Of a DNA stretch of 64,000 bases, positions 62,367 through 64,000 are shown in pieces. The stretch is taken from positions 22,434 through 86,433 of the forward strand of contig CAZYQE010000006.1 of the NCBI GenBank assembly GCA_964650315.1, written 5' to 3'. The notes under the pieces are model-generated. The model made no database searches, was not told the DNA's origin, and saw nothing but the letters and a program-made list of their open reading frames with translations. The stretch's first letter is position 1. Every line of letters starts with the position of its first letter. Made by a program: the position numbers and the translations under genes. The DNA comes from CAJMSU01 sp964650315 (lineage in GTDB: Bacteria > Bacillota_I > Bacilli_A > RF39 > UBA660).

Positions 62367-63153
62367 TAATGAACATAAATTATATTTAAAAAGAATTAAA
62401 AAAGAAAAAAGAATAGTTATTCTTTTTCAAGTATTAATAGTAATATCTTTCTTAGTATTATGGCAAATATTATCTGATAAGAATATAATAAATAGTTTTT
62501 TATCTTCTTCTCCTACTAAAGTATTTAATACTATTATAGATTTATTTAAAGATGGTAGTTTGTTTAAACATATAAATGTTACTTTATATGAAGTTATATT
62601 TAGTTTTATAGTATCTTCTATTATAGGATTAATTATTTCTACTATATTATGGTTAAAACCTATTATATCTAGAATAATAGATCCATATTTAACTGTATTA
62701 AATTCTCTTCCTAAAGTAGCTTTAGGTCCATTAATAATTATATGGGTAGGAGCATCTACTAATTCTATTATATTTATGTCTTTATTAATATCTACTTTTA
62801 TTACTATTATTAATATATATACTAGTTTTTTAAATACTAATGATAGTTATATTACTTTATTAAAATCTTTAAAAGCAAATAAAAGACAAATATTTTTTAA
62901 AGTAATACTACCTAGTAATTATTATAATATTATAAATGCTTTAAAGATAAATATATCTATGAATTTAATAGGTGTTATTATGGGAGAATTATTAGTATCT
63001 AAAAAGGGATTAGGTTATTTAATTATGTATGGTTCTCAAACATTTAATATTAATTTAGTATTAACTAGTGTAGTAATACTTTCTATTATTTCATACTTAT
63101 TATATTTTATTATTACTAAGTTAGAGAAAAACCAAAGAAAAAGACTCTTATAG
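62353..63153 (+). CDS. ABC importer permease, SsuC/TauC-like
   Basis: 266 residues with six membrane segments and the BPD_transp_1 core: LPKVALGPLIIIWVG (about 118-132) and the EAA-type loop SLKANKRQIFFKVILPSNY (about 172-190). It forms the inner-membrane channel with the ATPase. It overlaps the ATPase gene by 14 bases and has GGGGTGAT before its ATG. Together the three genes form a complete importer. Confidence 0.9.
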   Translation: MYTYSNEHKLYLKRIKKEKRIVILFQVLIVISFLVLWQILSDKNIINSFLSSSPTKVFNTIIDLFKDGSLFKHINVTLYEVIFSFIVSSIIGLIISTILWLKPIISRIIDPYLTVLNSLPKVALGPLIIIWVGASTNSIIFMSLLISTFITIINIYTSFLNTNDSYITLLKSLKANKRQIFFKVILPSNYYNIINALKINISMNLIGVIMGELLVSKKGLGYLIMYGSQTFNINLVLTSVVILSIISYLLYFIITKLEKNQRKRLL

Positions 63154-63161
63154 AGTCTTTT
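63139..63161. terminator. Shared bidirectional terminator
   Basis: Stem AAAGACTC/GAGTCTTT (63140-63160) between convergent genes, with A/T tracts on both sides. Confidence 0.75.
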
Positions 63162-64000
63162 ATTTCTTTTTCTTACTACCTGTAGAACTTTCTTCCTCTT
63201 TATCATCAACCATCTCATCTACTTCTTTTGTAGAACTAACCATATCATCTATTCTTCCAGTTACCCAACCAGGATATAAATCAAATAATCTTTTTTCTCT
63301 TTCTAATTCTACTTCTGTTTTATTCTTTTTCTTAAATATTTTTCGTTGTTCATCTAAAAATTCTCTTAATTTAAACCTATCACTACATTTATAATTACTA
63401 ATAACTTTTAAATCTCCATATGTTTCATAGTATTCTTGACAATGAACATAACCTAAAGCAAAATACATATTTTCATATATTTCTTTAGTTTCTTGTTCTT
63501 CTGATGTTAATGGCTTTGTTAAATCTATTTGTTTATATTTTTTTTGTTCAACATTATAAAATCCTCGTTGATCTGTTCCATCTCTAAACACTCGCTCTGA
63601 TTTACCATTGTTTTTTTGTTTTTGTTTCACATTTCTCTTTAATTCATAAACTGATTTTATATAATCTTCTGCTTTTTCTTCTCTGCTGATTTCATATTGA
63701 TTAACTGCCTCTTGCATTGATTCAAATATTTCTTTTGTTGCTTTTTCTTCTGGTGTTAGTGGTTTAGTGAAATCTATTTTATTGTATTTTACTTGTTCAG
63801 CTTCATAAAAATTTCGTTGATCTGTTCCATCTCTAAACACTCGCTCTGATTTACCATTGTTTTGTTGTTTACCTTTTACATTCCTTTTTAATTCATGAAC
63901 TGATTTTATATAATCTTCTGCTTTTTCTTCTCTACTCATGTTTACTTCATATTGATTAACTGCCTCTTGCATTGATTCAAATATTTCTTTTGTTGCTTTT
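63160..64000 (-). CDS. Tandem-repeat protein, 3' part only, unknown function
   Basis: The reading frame stays open to the right edge, so the true start is beyond 64000; at least 279 residues are visible. Two nearly identical repeats of 85 and 83 residues run from KATKEIFESM to IDxTKPLTxEE (63745-63999 and 63496-63744), with shared cores SREEKAEDYIKSV, NNGKSERVFRDGTDQR and FTKPLT/LTKPLT. A degenerate third begins with ETKEIYENM. The last 130 residues are unique, with two Cys and a highly charged tail (VDDKEEESSTGSKKKK). No signal or membrane segment is visible. I recognise no family. Near-identity at DNA level points to recent duplication. Confidence 0.7.
   Translation of the reverse strand, partial: KATKEIFESMQEAVNQYEVNMSREEKAEDYIKSVHELKRNVKGKQQNNGKSERVFRDGTDQRNFYEAEQVKYNKIDFTKPLTPEEKATKEIFESMQEAVNQYEISREEKAEDYIKSVYELKRNVKQKQKNNGKSERVFRDGTDQRGFYNVEQKKYKQIDLTKPLTSEEQETKEIYENMYFALGYVHCQEYYETYGDLKVISNYKCSDRFKLREFLDEQRKIFKKKNKTEVELEREKRLFDLYPGWVTGRIDDMVSSTKEVDEMVDDKEEESSTGSKKKK
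63496..63999 (-). repeat. Two tandem repeats of 249 and 255 bases
   Basis: Copies 63745-63999 and 63496-63744, in frame. A run of 50 identical bases at 63565-63614 recurs at 63814-63863. More copies may continue past the right edge. Confidence 0.85.

Noticed and set aside
1..64000. tRNA, rRNA, CRISPR or insertion sequence
   Set aside because: Scanned intergenic regions for tRNA-like cloverleafs, spaced repeats and transposase motifs; none found. All intergenic regions are under 200 bases and explained by promoters and terminators.

Overview
The window is AT-rich, densely packed bacterial DNA from a low-GC Bacillota with a Gram-positive-type cell wall. The evidence for this is AGGAGG-type ribosome sites, TTGACA/TATAAT-like promoters, short hairpins with T-tracts, standard-code genes, and a set of wall genes (LCP ligase-like, PASTA, sortase, LTA-synthase-like, GH25 lysozyme with ChW repeats, TagGH-like exporter). 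gatCAB, ligA and pcrA lie close together, as in many Bacilli. The superoxide reductase-like protein suggests an anaerobe. A gut-type, reduced-genome lineage of the Bacilli is my best guess, but no rRNA gene is present to decide. I saw no tRNA, CRISPR array, insertion sequence or prophage. No stretch longer than 300 bases lacks a gene.

Layout. 1-77: start of a sigma-factor-like gene running off the left edge. 171-1088: lipid kinase. 1137-6207: minus-strand operon of glycosyltransferases, flippase, LicD and DUF2304. 6387-8518: secreted GH25 lysozyme and a small anchored protein. 8699-10447: LTA-synthase/sulfatase-like membrane enzyme, one of few plus-strand genes. 10471-24795: the main surface-glycan block, with a GT-C-like protein, a double GT2, a TagGH-like ABC exporter, a polyol-phosphate polymerase-like enzyme, a predicted 3-acetamido-3,6-dideoxyhexose pathway, rmlA/C/D/B and further GT2 enzymes. 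24876-26327: YhfW-like FAD/Rieske protein.

26379-35047 is a surface-protein region: a Cys-rich/G5 protein, a kinase-free PASTA protein, a large glucosaminidase with Ig-like repeats and an LCP protein. Two divergent intergenic regions here carry similar TTTACA-type repeats. 35077-39081: superoxide reductase-like protein and an MMPL exporter with its XXXLXXG partner. 39165-45292: one operon with a dual-sensor degenerate GGDEF protein, YihY, LtaS-like and small proteins. 45344-56077: gatCAB, ligA, a two-TM surface protein, Bax-inhibitor-1, a nucleotidyltransferase and pcrA.

56137-59222 is a compact, largely unrecognised operon: a 34-residue membrane peptide, a sortase without the usual Arg, a six-TM protein with three repeated cytosolic motifs, and two unknown soluble proteins. 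60039-63153: YfcE-like phosphodiesterase and a complete NMT1/SsuA-type ABC importer. 63160-64000: a protein of near-identical 83-85 residue tandem repeats that runs off the right edge.

Functionally the window is dominated by making, exporting, attaching and remodelling cell-envelope polymers. The genes most worth follow-up are the sortase operon, the leader hairpin at 27225-27265 with the shared upstream repeats, the repeat protein at the right edge, and the degenerate GGDEF receptor.
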